From contig NZ_JACYXZ010000004.1 in the NCBI RefSeq assembly GCF_014842875.1, positions 124,001 through 188,000 on the forward strand: DNA of 64,000 nucleotides, written 5' to 3'. The notes below the pieces were generated by a model. That model saw nothing but the letters and a program-made list of their open reading frames with translations. It ran no database searches and was not told the origin of the DNA. Shown here in pieces: positions 51,166-60,255 of the stretch. Every line of letters starts with the position of its first letter. The first letter of the stretch is position 1. A program made the translations under genes and the position numbers. This DNA is from Nocardioides donggukensis (GTDB lineage: Bacteria; Actinomycetota; Actinomycetes; Propionibacteriales; Nocardioidaceae).

Positions 51166-52050
51166 ATGAGCGTCCTCCACGAACCGGCCCTCGCGTGGTA
51201 CGCCGACCACGCCCGGGACCTGCCCTGGCGGCGACCGGAGTCGAGCGCCTGGTCGGTGCTGGTCTCGGAGCTGATGCTGCAGCAGACCCCGGTCGCGCGG
51301 GTGCTGCCGGTGCACGAGGCCTGGCTGGAGCGGTGGCCGGAGCCGGCCGCGCTGGCCGCCGAGCAGCCCGGCGCCGCGGTGCGGGCCTGGGGACGGCTGG
51401 GCTACCCCCGTCGGGCCCTGCGGCTGCACGCCGCGGCCGTGGCGATCCGGGACCGGCACGGTGGGCAGGTCCCCGACGACCACGCCGCGCTGCTGGCGCT
51501 GCCCGGCGTGGGTGAGTACACCGCCGCCGCGGTGGCCTCGTTCGCCTTCGGGCGCCGGCACGTGGTGCTGGACACCAACGTCCGCCGGGTGCTGGCGAGG
51601 CTGGTCTCCGGGGTGGAGCTGCCCGCCCCGTCGGTGACCCGGGCGGAGCGGGAGCTGGCCGGCGGGCTGCTCCCGGACGACCCGGGGACGGCCGCCACCT
51701 GGGCGGTGGCCGTCATGGAGCTCGGCGCCCTCGTCTGCACCGCCCGCTCACCCGGCTGCGCCCGCTGCCCGGTCGCCGACCGGTGCGCCTGGCGGGCGGC
51801 CGGCCACCCGGCATACGACGGGCCGCCGCGGCGCGCCCAGGCCTGGGCCGGCACCGACCGGCAGTGCCGGGGCCGGCTGATGGCCGTGGTCCGCGACAGC
51901 GAGGCCGCGGTGCCCGAGCACCGCCTGGAGGCGGTCTGGCCGGAGGCCACGCAGCGGGACCGGGCCCTGGCCGGCCTCCTCGCCGACGGCCTCCTGGTCC
52001 GCCTCCCCGCATCCGACTCCCCGCAGGGCCCCCTCTACGCCCTCCCCTGA
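51166..52050 (+). CDS. mutY: A/G-specific adenine glycosylase MutY (short actinobacterial form)
   Basis: A 294-residue HhH-GPD glycosylase that removes A mispaired with 8-oxoG. Catalytic Glu is in SELMLQQTPV, the HhH motif with Asp is LPGVGEYTAAAVASFAFG..VLDTNVRR, and the [4Fe-4S] ligands are C-x6-C-x2-C-x5-C in CTARSPGCARCPVADRC. The C-terminal NUDIX-like domain that reads 8-oxoG in long MutY is reduced to about 75 residues. ATG at 51166; a GTG at 51157 is in frame and TAGCAT precedes it directly. Confidence 0.92.
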   Translation: MSVLHEPALAWYADHARDLPWRRPESSAWSVLVSELMLQQTPVARVLPVHEAWLERWPEPAALAAEQPGAAVRAWGRLGYPRRALRLHAAAVAIRDRHGGQVPDDHAALLALPGVGEYTAAAVASFAFGRRHVVLDTNVRRVLARLVSGVELPAPSVTRAERELAGGLLPDDPGTAATWAVAVMELGALVCTARSPGCARCPVADRCAWRAAGHPAYDGPPRRAQAWAGTDRQCRGRLMAVVRDSEAAVPEHRLEAVWPEATQRDRALAGLLADGLLVRLPASDSPQGPLYALP

Positions 52051-52052
52051 CC

Positions 52053-52210
52053 CCGACCCGTCGTCAGTGTCGGCCCGTACCCCGCCGACCCGTCGTTACT
52101 GTCGGGTTCACCGGCAGGTCGGTCCGACACAAGCGACGGGTCGGCGTGTTCAGGTCCGATACAAGCGACGGGTCGGCGCGCTCGGGCCCGACACAAGCGA
52201 CGGGTCGGCG
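52053..52210. repeat. Five copies of a ~23-bp element in both orientations between mutY and clpC
   Basis: The core CCGACACAAGCGACGGGTCG (23 bases with the final GCG) occurs directly at 52124-52146, 52156-52178 (one change) and 52188-52210, exactly 32 bases apart. Two inverted, partly diverged copies lie at 52053-52073 and 52083-52105. The two groups can pair into long hairpins between the convergent genes mutY and clpC. No spacer or cas gene pattern supports CRISPR. Confidence 0.85.
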
Positions 52211-52216
52211 TCAGGG

Positions 52217-54790
52217 TCAGTCGTCGGTGCCGCCCGACTTGGTGACGTCGGTCGGACCCTCCTCGCCGTCGTCGGTGAGCGGCTCGGCGCCACCCACGTC
52301 AGCACCCTCGAGCGGGGGCACGTCGGGCAGCGTGCCCATCTTCTGCCCCTGGAAGGTGAACGTCGCTGCCGGGCCCTCGCCCTCGACGCCGACGAGCACG
52401 ATCTGGCCGGGCCCGACCTCGCCGTAGAGCATCTTCTCGGCGAGCACGTCCTCGACCTCGCGCTGGACCGTCCGCCGCAGCGGCCGGGCCCCGAGCACCG
52501 GGTCGAACCCGCGCTGGGCCAGCAGGTCCTTGGCGGCCTGGGTCAGCTCCAGCGACATGTCACGGTCCTTGAGCCGGAGCTCGACGGCGGCGACCATGTT
52601 GTCGACCATCGCGACGATCTGCTCCTGGGTGAGCGGCGGGAAGACGATCATCTCGTCGACCCGGTTCAGGAACTCCGGCCGGAAGTGCTGCTTGAGCTCG
52701 TCGCCGACCTTGGCCTTCATCCGCTCGTAGGAGCCTGCGGTGTCCCCGGTCTGGTTGAAGCCGAGGTTCATCCCCTTGGCGATGTCCCGGGTGCCGAGGT
52801 TCGTGGTCATGATGATCACGGTGTTCTTGAAGTCGACCACCCGGCCCTGGGAGTCGGTCAGCCGACCCTCCTCCAGGATCTGCAGCAGCGAGTTGAAGAT
52901 GTCCGGGTGCGCCTTCTCGACCTCGTCGAAGAGCACCACCGAGAACGGCTTGCGCCGCACCTTCTCGGTCAGCTGGCCGCCCTCCTCGTAGCCGACGTAG
53001 CCGGGCGGGGAGCCGAACAGCCGCGAGACCGTGTGCTTCTCGGAGAACTCGCTCATGTCGAGCTGGATCAGCGCGTCCTCGTCACCGAACAGGAACTCGG
53101 CGAGCGACTTGGACAGCCAGGTCTTCCCGACGCCCGAGGGGCCGGCGAAGATGAACGAGCCGCCGGGTCGCTTGGGGTCCTTGAGCCCGGCGCGGGTACG
53201 ACGGATGGCGCGCGAGAGGGCCTTCACGGCCTCCTCCTGGCCGATCACGCGCTTGTGCAGCTCCTCCTCCATCTTGAGCAGCCGCGTGGACTCCTCCTCG
53301 GAGAGCTTCACGATCGGGATGCCGGTCGCGACGGCGAGCACCTCGGCGACGAGCTCCTCGTCGACCTCGGCCACGACGTCCATGTCGCCGGCCCGCCACT
53401 GCTTCTCGCGCTCGGACTTCTTGAGGATCAGCTGCTTCTCCTCGTCACGCAGGGACGCGGCGGCCTCGAAGTCCTGGCCGTCGATGGCGCCCTCCTTGCG
53501 CTGGCGCACCTCGGCGATCTTCTCGTCGAACTCACGCAGGTCCGGCGGCGCGGTCATCCGCCGGATCCGGAGCCGGGAGCCGGCCTCGTCGATCAGGTCG
53601 ATGGCCTTGTCCGGCAGGAACCGGTCGGAGATGTAGCGGTCGGCCAGCGTGGCGGCCGAGACCAGGGCCTCGTCGGTGATCGTGACCCGGTGGTGCGCCT
53701 CGTAGCGGTCGCGCAGGCCCTTGAGCATCTCGATGGTGTGCGCGATCGACGGCTCGGAGACCTGGATCGGCTGGAAGCGGCGCTCGAGGGCGGCGTCCTT
53801 CTCGAGGTACTTGCGATACTCGTCGAGCGTGGTGGCGCCGATCGTCTGCAGCTCGCCCCGGGCCAGCATCGGCTTGAGGATCGAGGCGGCGTCGATCGCG
53901 CCCTCGGCGGCGCCGGCCCCGACCAGGGTGTGGATCTCGTCGATGAACAGCACGATGTCGCCGCGGGTGCGGATCTCCTTGAGCACCTTCTTGAGGCGCT
54001 CCTCGAAGTCGCCGCGGTAGCGGGAGCCGGCCACGAGGGCACCGAGGTCGAGGGTGTAGATGTGCTTGTCCTTCAGCGTCTCGGGCACGTTGCCCTTGAC
54101 GATGTCCTGGGCCAGCCCCTCGACGATCGTGGTCTTGCCGACGCCCGGCTCACCGATGAGCACGGGGTTGTTCTTCGTCCGGCGGGAGAGGATCTGCATG
54201 ACCCGCTCGATCTCCTGCTCGCGCCCGATGACCGGGTCGAGCTTGCCCTCGCGGGCCGCCTGGGTGAGGTTCCGGCCGAACTGGTCGAGCACCAGGGACG
54301 ACGACGGCGCGTCACCCTGGGTCGGCGCGCCGGAGGTGGCGCTCTCCTTGCCCTGGAACCCGGACAGGAGCTGGATGACCTGCTGGCGCACCCGGTTGAG
54401 GTCGGCGCCGAGCTTCTGCAGCACCTGGGCGGCGACGCCCTCGCCCTCGCGGATCAGGCCGAGCAGGATGTGCTCGGTGCCGATGTAGGAGTGGCCGAGC
54501 TGCAGCGCCTCGCGCAGTGACAGCTCGAGCACCTTCTTGGCGCGCGGGGTGAAGGGGATGTGGCCGCTCGGCGCCTGCTGGCCCTGGCCGATGATCTCCT
54601 CGACCTGGGCACGCACGGCCTCGAGCGAGATGTCGAGGCTCTCGAGCGCCTTGGCGGCGACTCCCTCGCCTTCGTGGATGAGTCCGAGCAGGATGTGCTC
54701 GGTGCCGATGTAGTTGTGGGAGAGCATGCGGGCCTCTTCCTGGGCCAGCACGACCACCCGACGGGCTCGGTCTGTGAACCGCTCGAACAT
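52217..54790 (-). CDS. clpC: ATP-dependent Clp protease ATP-binding subunit ClpC
   Basis: An 857-residue HSP100 unfoldase that feeds substrates to ClpP. Two N-terminal Clp repeats (about 1-145, each with the [12 protein letters not shown] motif), AAA1 with GEPGVGKTT and [12 protein letters not shown], a UVR-containing middle domain ([18 protein letters not shown]), AAA2 with [20 protein letters not shown] and [13 protein letters not shown], and the C-terminal D2-small domain. The VGF/LGF-type ClpP loop is expected in AAA2 (near [10 protein letters not shown]). ATG at 54790 has GAGGAGCGAGG upstream. A ClgR-type site lies in its promoter. Confidence 0.96.
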   Translation of the reverse strand: MFERFTDRARRVVVLAQEEARMLSHNYIGTEHILLGLIHEGEGVAAKALESLDISLEAVRAQVEEIIGQGQQAPSGHIPFTPRAKKVLELSLREALQLGHSYIGTEHILLGLIREGEGVAAQVLQKLGADLNRVRQQVIQLLSGFQGKESATSGAPTQGDAPSSSLVLDQFGRNLTQAAREGKLDPVIGREQEIERVMQILSRRTKNNPVLIGEPGVGKTTIVEGLAQDIVKGNVPETLKDKHIYTLDLGALVAGSRYRGDFEERLKKVLKEIRTRGDIVLFIDEIHTLVGAGAAEGAIDAASILKPMLARGELQTIGATTLDEYRKYLEKDAALERRFQPIQVSEPSIAHTIEMLKGLRDRYEAHHRVTITDEALVSAATLADRYISDRFLPDKAIDLIDEAGSRLRIRRMTAPPDLREFDEKIAEVRQRKEGAIDGQDFEAAASLRDEEKQLILKKSEREKQWRAGDMDVVAEVDEELVAEVLAVATGIPIVKLSEEESTRLLKMEEELHKRVIGQEEAVKALSRAIRRTRAGLKDPKRPGGSFIFAGPSGVGKTWLSKSLAEFLFGDEDALIQLDMSEFSEKHTVSRLFGSPPGYVGYEEGGQLTEKVRRKPFSVVLFDEVEKAHPDIFNSLLQILEEGRLTDSQGRVVDFKNTVIIMTTNLGTRDIAKGMNLGFNQTGDTAGSYERMKAKVGDELKQHFRPEFLNRVDEMIVFPPLTQEQIVAMVDNMVAAVELRLKDRDMSLELTQAAKDLLAQRGFDPVLGARPLRRTVQREVEDVLAEKMLYGEVGPGQIVLVGVEGEGPAATFTFQGQKMGTLPDVPPLEGADVGGAEPLTDDGEEGPTDVTKSGGTDD

Positions 54791-54888
54791 GTACGCCTCG
54801 CTCCTCGCATGTGGTCCGCTTCGCGCCGAGCTCCCGGGGGTGGAACGGCGGACGGACACGTTGATCTGTGGGACCAACGTCCGGCTCC

Positions 54889-54937
54889 ACCCTACGTGTT
54901 CCCGCCCAGCGTCCGACAGCGATCGCTGTCAGCGAAC
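54889..54937 (-). promoter_or_regulatory. clpC promoter with ClgR-like box
   Basis: Minus strand: -10 TAGGGT (54889-54894) and -35 TCGGAC (54911-54916), 16-base spacer. Just upstream is GTTCGCTGACAGCG (54924-54937), matching the ClgR consensus GTTCGC-N5-GCG of actinobacterial clp promoters. It overlaps the perfect 16-bp palindrome GACAGCGATCGCTGTC (54915-54930). The position upstream of the -35 fits an activator. Nothing else is seen in 54938-55051. Confidence 0.6.
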
Positions 54938-55051
54938 ACGGGGCGCAGCGGTGGTCCGGAAACCGGCCCCGAGCCGGCCCGAGACGGCCCAGAGACAACG
55001 CAGTCCGGCCCGGCCGGACCGGGTGCGTGGGGTGTCCGGGCGCGTGCGGCC

Positions 55052-55402
55052 TCAGTGCGCGGCGTCGTACGCCTGGCGCACCTCGGCGGAGACCCGGCCC
55101 CGCTCGGGGACCTCGAGCCCGTTCTCGCGCGCCCAGCCGCGGATCTCGGCGGCCGACGGACCTGACCCCGAGCCCGACGGCGACCCGGACCGGGCCGGCG
55201 CCGACGAGCGGCGGGAGGTACGACGACCGCTCACCCGGCGGGCGTGTCCGACGTACGCCGCGAGCGCCTCCCGCAGCTGCGAGGCGTGGGCGGCGTTCAG
55301 GTCGATCTCGTAGGTGGAGCCGTCCAGACCGAAGGTGACCGTCTCCTCGGCATCGCTGCCGTCGATGTCGTCGACCAGGACCACGTGCACGCGCTGAGCC
55401 AT
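55052..55402 (-). CDS. lsr2: Lsr2-type nucleoid-associated protein
   Basis: A 116-residue H-NS-like xenogeneic silencer. The N-terminal dimerisation domain (about 1-55) has VHVVLVDDIDGSDAEETVTFGLDG and YEIDLN; a Ser/Gly/Arg linker follows (58-82); the C-terminal DNA-binding domain is IRGWARENGLEVPERGRVSAEV with the RGR minor-groove hook at 101-103. It binds AT-rich DNA and bridges it. ATG at 55402 has GAGGA 9 bases upstream. The upstream DNA 55403-55480 is unusually A/T-rich for this window and could be an autoregulatory target. Confidence 0.94.
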   Translation of the reverse strand: MAQRVHVVLVDDIDGSDAEETVTFGLDGSTYEIDLNAAHASQLREALAAYVGHARRVSGRRTSRRSSAPARSGSPSGSGSGPSAAEIRGWARENGLEVPERGRVSAEVRQAYDAAH

Positions 55403-55521
55403 GAATCGAATTCCTCACGCCGGAAAAAGAAAAAGGGATTACCCGAATCATGCCACGGAATTACCGCGTCCAGTGCGGAGGTGCTCTCGATAACCACCGC
55501 GTCGGCACTCGACCGGGATTA

Positions 55522-56301
55522 TCAGGGGGAATTCCGGTGGAACACCAGCTCGAGGCCGCAGAGCGTCAGCCACGGGGCGTGGTCGGTGAAGCTCGTGCAC
55601 TCCTCACGCACCAGCGGGGCCAGGTGGCCGGTCGAGACGACGTCGACCTCCTGCGCGGGCACCCCGAGCTCGGCGACCATCCGGGCCACGAGGCCGTCCA
55701 CCTGGCTGGCGTAGCCGAACAGCATCCCCGACTGCAGCGCCTCGACGGTGTTCTTGGCGATCACCGTGCGCGGCCGGAGCAGCTCGACCTTCCGCAGCTG
55801 GGCTCCGCGCCGACCGAGCGCCTCCAGCGAGATCTCCAGGCCGGGCGCGATGGCCCCCCCGACGTACTGCCCCTCGGCGCTGACCACGTCGAAGGTGGTG
55901 GCGGTGCCGAAATCGACGACGATCGTCGGACCCGAATACTGGTGCGCCGCCGCGAGCGCATTGATGATCCGGTCGGCGCCGACCTCTCGGGGATTGTCCA
56001 TGAGGACCGGTACGCCGGTGCGCACGCCCGGCTCGACGACCACCGCCGGCACCGCACCGAAATGCGTGGTGAGCATCTCCCGCCATTCGTGCAGGACCGC
56101 CGGCACCGTCGCGCACACCGAGATCCCGTCGAGCTCCGCGCCGTCCGGGGCGTCCCGGAGCAGCCCGCGCAGCAGCACCGCCCACTCGTCGGAGGTCCGC
56201 CGCTCGTCGGTGGCCACCCGCCAGTGCGAGCCGACCCGGCCGTCGTCGACCAGGCCGAGCACGGTGTGGCTGTTGCCGATGTCGGCGCACAGCAGGGTCA
56301 T
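55522..56301 (-). CDS. coaX: Type III pantothenate kinase
   Basis: A 259-residue ASKHA-fold kinase that phosphorylates pantothenate, the first step of CoA synthesis. Motifs: LLCADIGNSHTVLGL, MDNPREVGADRIINALAA, VVDFGTATTFDVV and GGAIAPGLEIS. The ATG at 56301 overlaps the nadC stop (ATGA). It ends a six-gene operon of pantothenate and NAD synthesis. The gap to lsr2 (55403-55521) suggests that lsr2 is transcribed separately. Confidence 0.94.
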   Translation of the reverse strand: MTLLCADIGNSHTVLGLVDDGRVGSHWRVATDERRTSDEWAVLLRGLLRDAPDGAELDGISVCATVPAVLHEWREMLTTHFGAVPAVVVEPGVRTGVPVLMDNPREVGADRIINALAAAHQYSGPTIVVDFGTATTFDVVSAEGQYVGGAIAPGLEISLEALGRRGAQLRKVELLRPRTVIAKNTVEALQSGMLFGYASQVDGLVARMVAELGVPAQEVDVVSTGHLAPLVREECTSFTDHAPWLTLCGLELVFHRNSP

Positions 56302-57245
56302 GGCCGCAGGTCCATCGCGATGTCGAGGACCGGCGCCGAGTGGGTGAGCGCACCGACGGCGATGAAGTCGACCCCGGTGGCCGCGACGGTCGCGGCGGTC
56401 TCCAGGGTGAGCCCGCCCGATGCCTCGAGCCGGGTCCGGCCCGCCGAGCGCCGGACAGCCTCGGCCATCTGCTCGGGGTCCATGTTGTCGAGCAGCACCT
56501 CGGGCGCGCCGACGGCGAGCAGCTCGTCGAGCTGCTCCAGCGTGGTCACCTCGACCTGCACCGGCACCTCGGGGTAGCGGGCCCGCACCCGCTCGTAGGC
56601 GGCGACCACCCCGCCCGAGGCGAGCACGTGGTTGTCCTTGATCAGCGCCATGTCGGAGAGGCTGGTGCGGTGGTTGACGCCGCCGCCGCACCGGACGGCG
56701 TACTTGTCGAGGAGCCGGAAGCCCGGCGTGGTCTTGCGGGTGTCCCGCACCCGTGCCGAGGTGCCGGCGAGGGCCGAGACCCAGGCGGCGGTGGCGGTGG
56801 CCACCCCGGAGGCGTGGCAGGCGTAGTTGAGCGCGGTCCGCTCGGCGGTCAGCAGCAGCGCCGTGCCGCCGGTCACCGAGAGCAGCACGTCACCGCGCCG
56901 GACCCGGGTGCCGTCCGGCACGGGCCGGGAGAGCTCGACGTCGGCACCGAGCACGTGGCGGAACACCAGCTCGGCGACGGCCAGGCCGGCGAGGGTACCG
57001 TCCGCCCGGGCCACGAAGTCCGCGGTCGCCGCGTCCGCGGCCGGGATGGTCGCCCAGCTGGTGACGTCGTCGCCGGGCAGGTCCTCGGCGAGGGCGGCCA
57101 CGACGTCGGCGTGCGCCAGCACCGGGTCGAGGCCGGCATCGGTGAGCTCGGCGAGCAGGTCCGGGGGCATCTCCGACAGCGGGGCGGCCACGATCCGGTC
57201 GACCAGCCCGGTGGGTACGTCGTCCTGCCGCGGCTCGGCGTTCAT
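56298..57245 (-). CDS. nadC: Quinolinate phosphoribosyltransferase (carboxylating)
   Basis: A 315-residue enzyme that makes nicotinate mononucleotide from quinolinate and PRPP, releasing CO2. Markers: ERTALNYACHASGVAT, the RDTRKTTPGFRLLDKYAVRCGGGVNHR active-site segment, MALIKDNH, QVEVTTLEQL, LLDNMDP and LEASGGL. The ATG at 57245 overlaps the nadB stop (ATGA). nadA, the quinolinate synthase needed between NadB and NadC, is not in the window. Confidence 0.95.
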   Translation of the reverse strand: MNAEPRQDDVPTGLVDRIVAAPLSEMPPDLLAELTDAGLDPVLAHADVVAALAEDLPGDDVTSWATIPAADAATADFVARADGTLAGLAVAELVFRHVLGADVELSRPVPDGTRVRRGDVLLSVTGGTALLLTAERTALNYACHASGVATATAAWVSALAGTSARVRDTRKTTPGFRLLDKYAVRCGGGVNHRTSLSDMALIKDNHVLASGGVVAAYERVRARYPEVPVQVEVTTLEQLDELLAVGAPEVLLDNMDPEQMAEAVRRSAGRTRLEASGGLTLETAATVAATGVDFIAVGALTHSAPVLDIAMDLRP

Positions 57246-58951
57246 CGTGCGGCTCCGGTAGGCTCGGCGAGGTCCGTGGCGGGCGCCGGCCGGAACTCGG
57301 TGCGCAGCACGCCGTCCACGAGGCGGCTGTCGATGTGACCGGCCCAGCGGGCGTCGTCACGCTCGGGGCAGTCCTCGCGCCAGTGCGACCCGCGGGTCTC
57401 GCGTCGCAGCAGGGCCGCCCGGGCCAGCGCCTCCGCGATCACGACCAGGTTCGTGGTCTCCCAGGCCAGCGTGCCCACCTCCCCGGTCTCGGCCGCCAGG
57501 GCCGGCAGGGCCGCGCACGCCTCCTCCAGGCCGTCCTCGGAGCGGAGGACGCCGACCAGGTCGGTCATGACCTCCTGCAGCCGCGGCCGGGCGTCGGCGG
57601 GCACGACGTGCGCCGCCCGGTCGTCGGGGACCGGGTCCTGCCAGGGGCGCAGCTCACCGGGCAGCACCTCGGCGATCCGGCGGGAGAACACCAGTCCCTC
57701 GAGGAGCGAGTTGGAGGCGAGCCGGTTGGCGCCGTGCACCCCGGAGCAGGCCGCCTCGCCGGTGGCGTAGAGGCCGGGGAGGTCCGAGCGGCCCCAGAGG
57801 TCCGTGGCGACGCCGCCGGAGGCGTAGTGCTGGGCCGGCGCGACCGGGATCAGCTCGTGCACCGGGTCCACGCCGTGCTCCCGGGTGGTGGCGAGGATGG
57901 TCGGGAACCGGCGCTCCCAGAAGTCGGCGCCCAGGTGCCGCGCGTCCAGCCACATGTGCGGTCGCCCGGCCTCGTGCATGCGCCGGGTGATCGCCTTGGC
58001 GACGACGTCCCGGGGCGCCAGGTCGGCGAGCTCGTGCTGGCCCAGCATGAAGCGGTGCCCGTCGTCGTCGACGAGGAAGGCGCCCTCGCCGCGGACCGCC
58101 TCGGAGATCAGCGGCTGCTGGCCCTGGGAGTCGGGGCCGAGGTACATCACCGTCGGGTGGAACTGGACGAACTCCAGGTCGCGCAGCGTGGCCCCGCCGC
58201 GCAGCGCGAGCGCCATCCCGTCACCGGTGGAGACGGCCGGGTTCGTCGACTGGGAGAACACCTGCCCGAGCCCGCCGGAGGCGAGCACCACGGCCCGGCA
58301 GTGCACCGCGCCGACACCGTCCCGCTCTCCCTCGCCGATGACGTGCAGGGTGACCCCGGCCACGCCCCCGTCCGGCGCGTGGAGCAGGTCGATGGCCAGC
58401 GCGTGCGCGATGACCTCGATGCCGGGCTTGGCCTCGACGGCGGCGATCAGCGCGCGCTGGATCTCGGCCCCGGTGGCGTCGCCCCCGGCGTGCGCGATCC
58501 GGTCCCGGTGATGGCCGCCCTCCCGGGTCAGGGAGAGCTCGCCGGCCGGGGTCTGGTCGAAGCGGGTGCCGAGCGCGATCAGCTCGCGGACCGCCTCCGG
58601 ACCCTCGGTGACCAGCGCCCGGACCGCCGCCAGGTCGCAGACCCCGGCCCCGGCCACCAGCGTGTCCGTCTCGTGCTCGGCGGGGGTGTCGCCCGGTCCG
58701 AGGGCCGCGGCGATCCCGCCCTGCGCCCACTGGGTGGAGCCGGCCGAGAGGACGTCCTTGGTGACCACCAGGATCCGGCCGCCGGACCCCTCCAGCTCGG
58801 CGTGCAGCCGCAGCGCCGCCGTCAGGCCGGCGATGCCGGAGCCGACGACCACCACGTCCGAACGCGTCGTCCATCCCGGTGCCGGCGCCAGCAGGCGACC
58901 GGGGGCGGCGGCGGCCGCGGCCCGCTCGGCGGGCACCTGTGCCGGGTCCAT
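57242..58951 (-). CDS. nadB: L-aspartate oxidase
   Basis: A 569-residue FAD enzyme that oxidises aspartate to iminoaspartate, the first step of de novo NAD synthesis. The N-terminal FAD motif is VVVVGSGIAGLTAALRL; the active-site stretches include TREGGHHRDRIAHAGGDATG, ATGEAACSGVHGANRLASNSLLEGLVFSRR and SGGVATDLWG. The succinate dehydrogenase flavoprotein family gives the same fold, but the C-terminal helical domain and context fix the call. ATG at 58951, 9 bases after panD. Confidence 0.95.
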   Translation of the reverse strand: MDPAQVPAERAAAAAAPGRLLAPAPGWTTRSDVVVVGSGIAGLTAALRLHAELEGSGGRILVVTKDVLSAGSTQWAQGGIAAALGPGDTPAEHETDTLVAGAGVCDLAAVRALVTEGPEAVRELIALGTRFDQTPAGELSLTREGGHHRDRIAHAGGDATGAEIQRALIAAVEAKPGIEVIAHALAIDLLHAPDGGVAGVTLHVIGEGERDGVGAVHCRAVVLASGGLGQVFSQSTNPAVSTGDGMALALRGGATLRDLEFVQFHPTVMYLGPDSQGQQPLISEAVRGEGAFLVDDDGHRFMLGQHELADLAPRDVVAKAITRRMHEAGRPHMWLDARHLGADFWERRFPTILATTREHGVDPVHELIPVAPAQHYASGGVATDLWGRSDLPGLYATGEAACSGVHGANRLASNSLLEGLVFSRRIAEVLPGELRPWQDPVPDDRAAHVVPADARPRLQEVMTDLVGVLRSEDGLEEACAALPALAAETGEVGTLAWETTNLVVIAEALARAALLRRETRGSHWREDCPERDDARWAGHIDSRLVDGVLRTEFRPAPATDLAEPTGAAR

Positions 58952-58960
58952 CCGCGCAGG

Positions 58961-59380
58961 CTACCGGGTGCTCGTCGTGTCCCCGCGGACCAGCCCGGGC
59001 CCCGAGAACGTCTCCGCGGGGTCGAAGCCGGTGGCCAGCACCCGGTTGTCGGCGTCCACAAACACGACGTGCGGCTGGAGCTCCTTCGCCTCGGCGGTCT
59101 CCATCTGGGCGTACCCGATCAGGATCACGACGTCGCCGGGGTGCACCAGCCGGGCGGCCGCACCGTTGATGCCGATCACCCCGGAGCCCCGCTCGCCGGC
59201 GATCGTGTAGGTCTCCAGGCGGGCGCCGTTGGTGACGTCGACGATGTGCACCAGCTCGCCGGCGAGCAGGTCGGCGGCGTCGAGCAGGTCCTCGTCGACG
59301 GTCACCGACCCGACGTAGTGCAGGTCCGCCTGCGTGACCGTGGCCCGGTGGATCTTGCTCTTCATCATCGTGCGCAGCAT
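58961..59380 (-). CDS. panD: Aspartate 1-decarboxylase proenzyme
   Basis: A 139-residue pyruvoyl enzyme that makes beta-alanine from aspartate. Self-cleavage between Gly24 and Ser25 ([13 protein letters not shown]) gives the pyruvoyl group; [19 protein letters not shown] and [24 protein letters not shown] are family signatures. The ATG at 59380 shares its first base with the panC stop (TGATG). It precedes nadB; both compete for aspartate. Confidence 0.96.
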   Translation of the reverse strand: MLRTMMKSKIHRATVTQADLHYVGSVTVDEDLLDAADLLAGELVHIVDVTNGARLETYTIAGERGSGVIGINGAAARLVHPGDVVILIGYAQMETAEAKELQPHVVFVDADNRVLATGFDPAETFSGPGLVRGDTTSTR

Positions 59381-60255
59381 CAGCTGTCTCCTTCGTAGGG
59401 CGATCCGAGGACGAGTGGCAGGTTGTCGATGAGCCGGGTGCCCCCGACGCGGGCCGCGATCAGCGCCCGGGCCGGTCCCTGTGCCGGCGCCGGACCGAGG
59501 TCCGGCGCGGTGATCTCGAGGTAGTCGAGGTCGACGCCGTGCGCCTGCCGGAGCTCGGCGCGGGCGGAGCCGAGCGCGGCGTCGAGACCGTACGGCGCGG
59601 CGTGGGCGGCCGCCCGCAGGATCCGCGCCAGGGCGCCCGCGCTGCGCCGAGCCTCCTCGTCGAGGTACCGGTTGCGGGAGCTCAGCGCCAGGCCGGTGTC
59701 GTCGCGCCGAGTCTCGGCCCCGACCACCTCCACCGGGTGGCCGAGGTCGGTCACCATCCGGCGCACCAGCGTGAGCTGTTGGTAGTCCTTCTCCCCGAAC
59801 ACCGCGAGGTCCGGCCCGACCAGGCCGAAGAGCTTGGCGACGACGGTGAGGACCCCACGGAAGTGCCCGGGGCGGGTCCGTCCCTCGAGGACGTCGGCCA
59901 GCGGTCCGGGGTCGACGGTGACCTGCGGCTCCCCACCGGGGTAGACGTCCTCGACCGACGGCGCGAAGACCACGTCGACGCCTTCTGCCGCGCACACCTC
60001 GAGGTCGGTCTCCAGGGTGCGCGGGTAGCGGTCCAGGTCCTCGCCCGGCCCGAACTGCAGGGGGTTGACGAACACCGAGACCACCACCGGCCCCTCGCCG
60101 ACCCGCTGCCGGGCGACCCGGGCCAGGGCGGCGTGCCCCTCGTGCAGTGCGCCCATGGTCGGGACCAGGCCGATCCTGGACCCGTCCCGACGGGCGGGGG
60201 TGAGCAGCCCGGCCAGCTCGGCGCGCGTGTGCGCTACGGCGGGGGTCCGGCTCAC
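59380..60255 (-). CDS. panC: Pantothenate synthetase
   Basis: A 291-residue nucleotidyl-transfer enzyme that joins pantoate and beta-alanine using ATP. The HIGH-type motif is [16 protein letters not shown] (31-46); [33 protein letters not shown] and the KMSKS-like ALSSRNRYL complete the active site. The GTG at 60255 overlaps the stop of the DUF2520 gene (GTGA). panB and panE are not visible in the window. Confidence 0.96.
   Translation of the reverse strand: MSRTPAVAHTRAELAGLLTPARRDGSRIGLVPTMGALHEGHAALARVARQRVGEGPVVVSVFVNPLQFGPGEDLDRYPRTLETDLEVCAAEGVDVVFAPSVEDVYPGGEPQVTVDPGPLADVLEGRTRPGHFRGVLTVVAKLFGLVGPDLAVFGEKDYQQLTLVRRMVTDLGHPVEVVGAETRRDDTGLALSSRNRYLDEEARRSAGALARILRAAAHAAPYGLDAALGSARAELRQAHGVDLDYLEITAPDLGPAPAQGPARALIAARVGGTRLIDNLPLVLGSPYEGDS

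Noticed and set aside
52053..52210. CRISPR array
   Set aside because: Units are 23 bases with only 9-base intervals, occur in both orientations, and no cas gene is near.
52067..54520. An 817-codon plus-strand frame opposite clpC
   Set aside because: It is an antisense shadow: no motifs, and ClpC is complete on the other strand.
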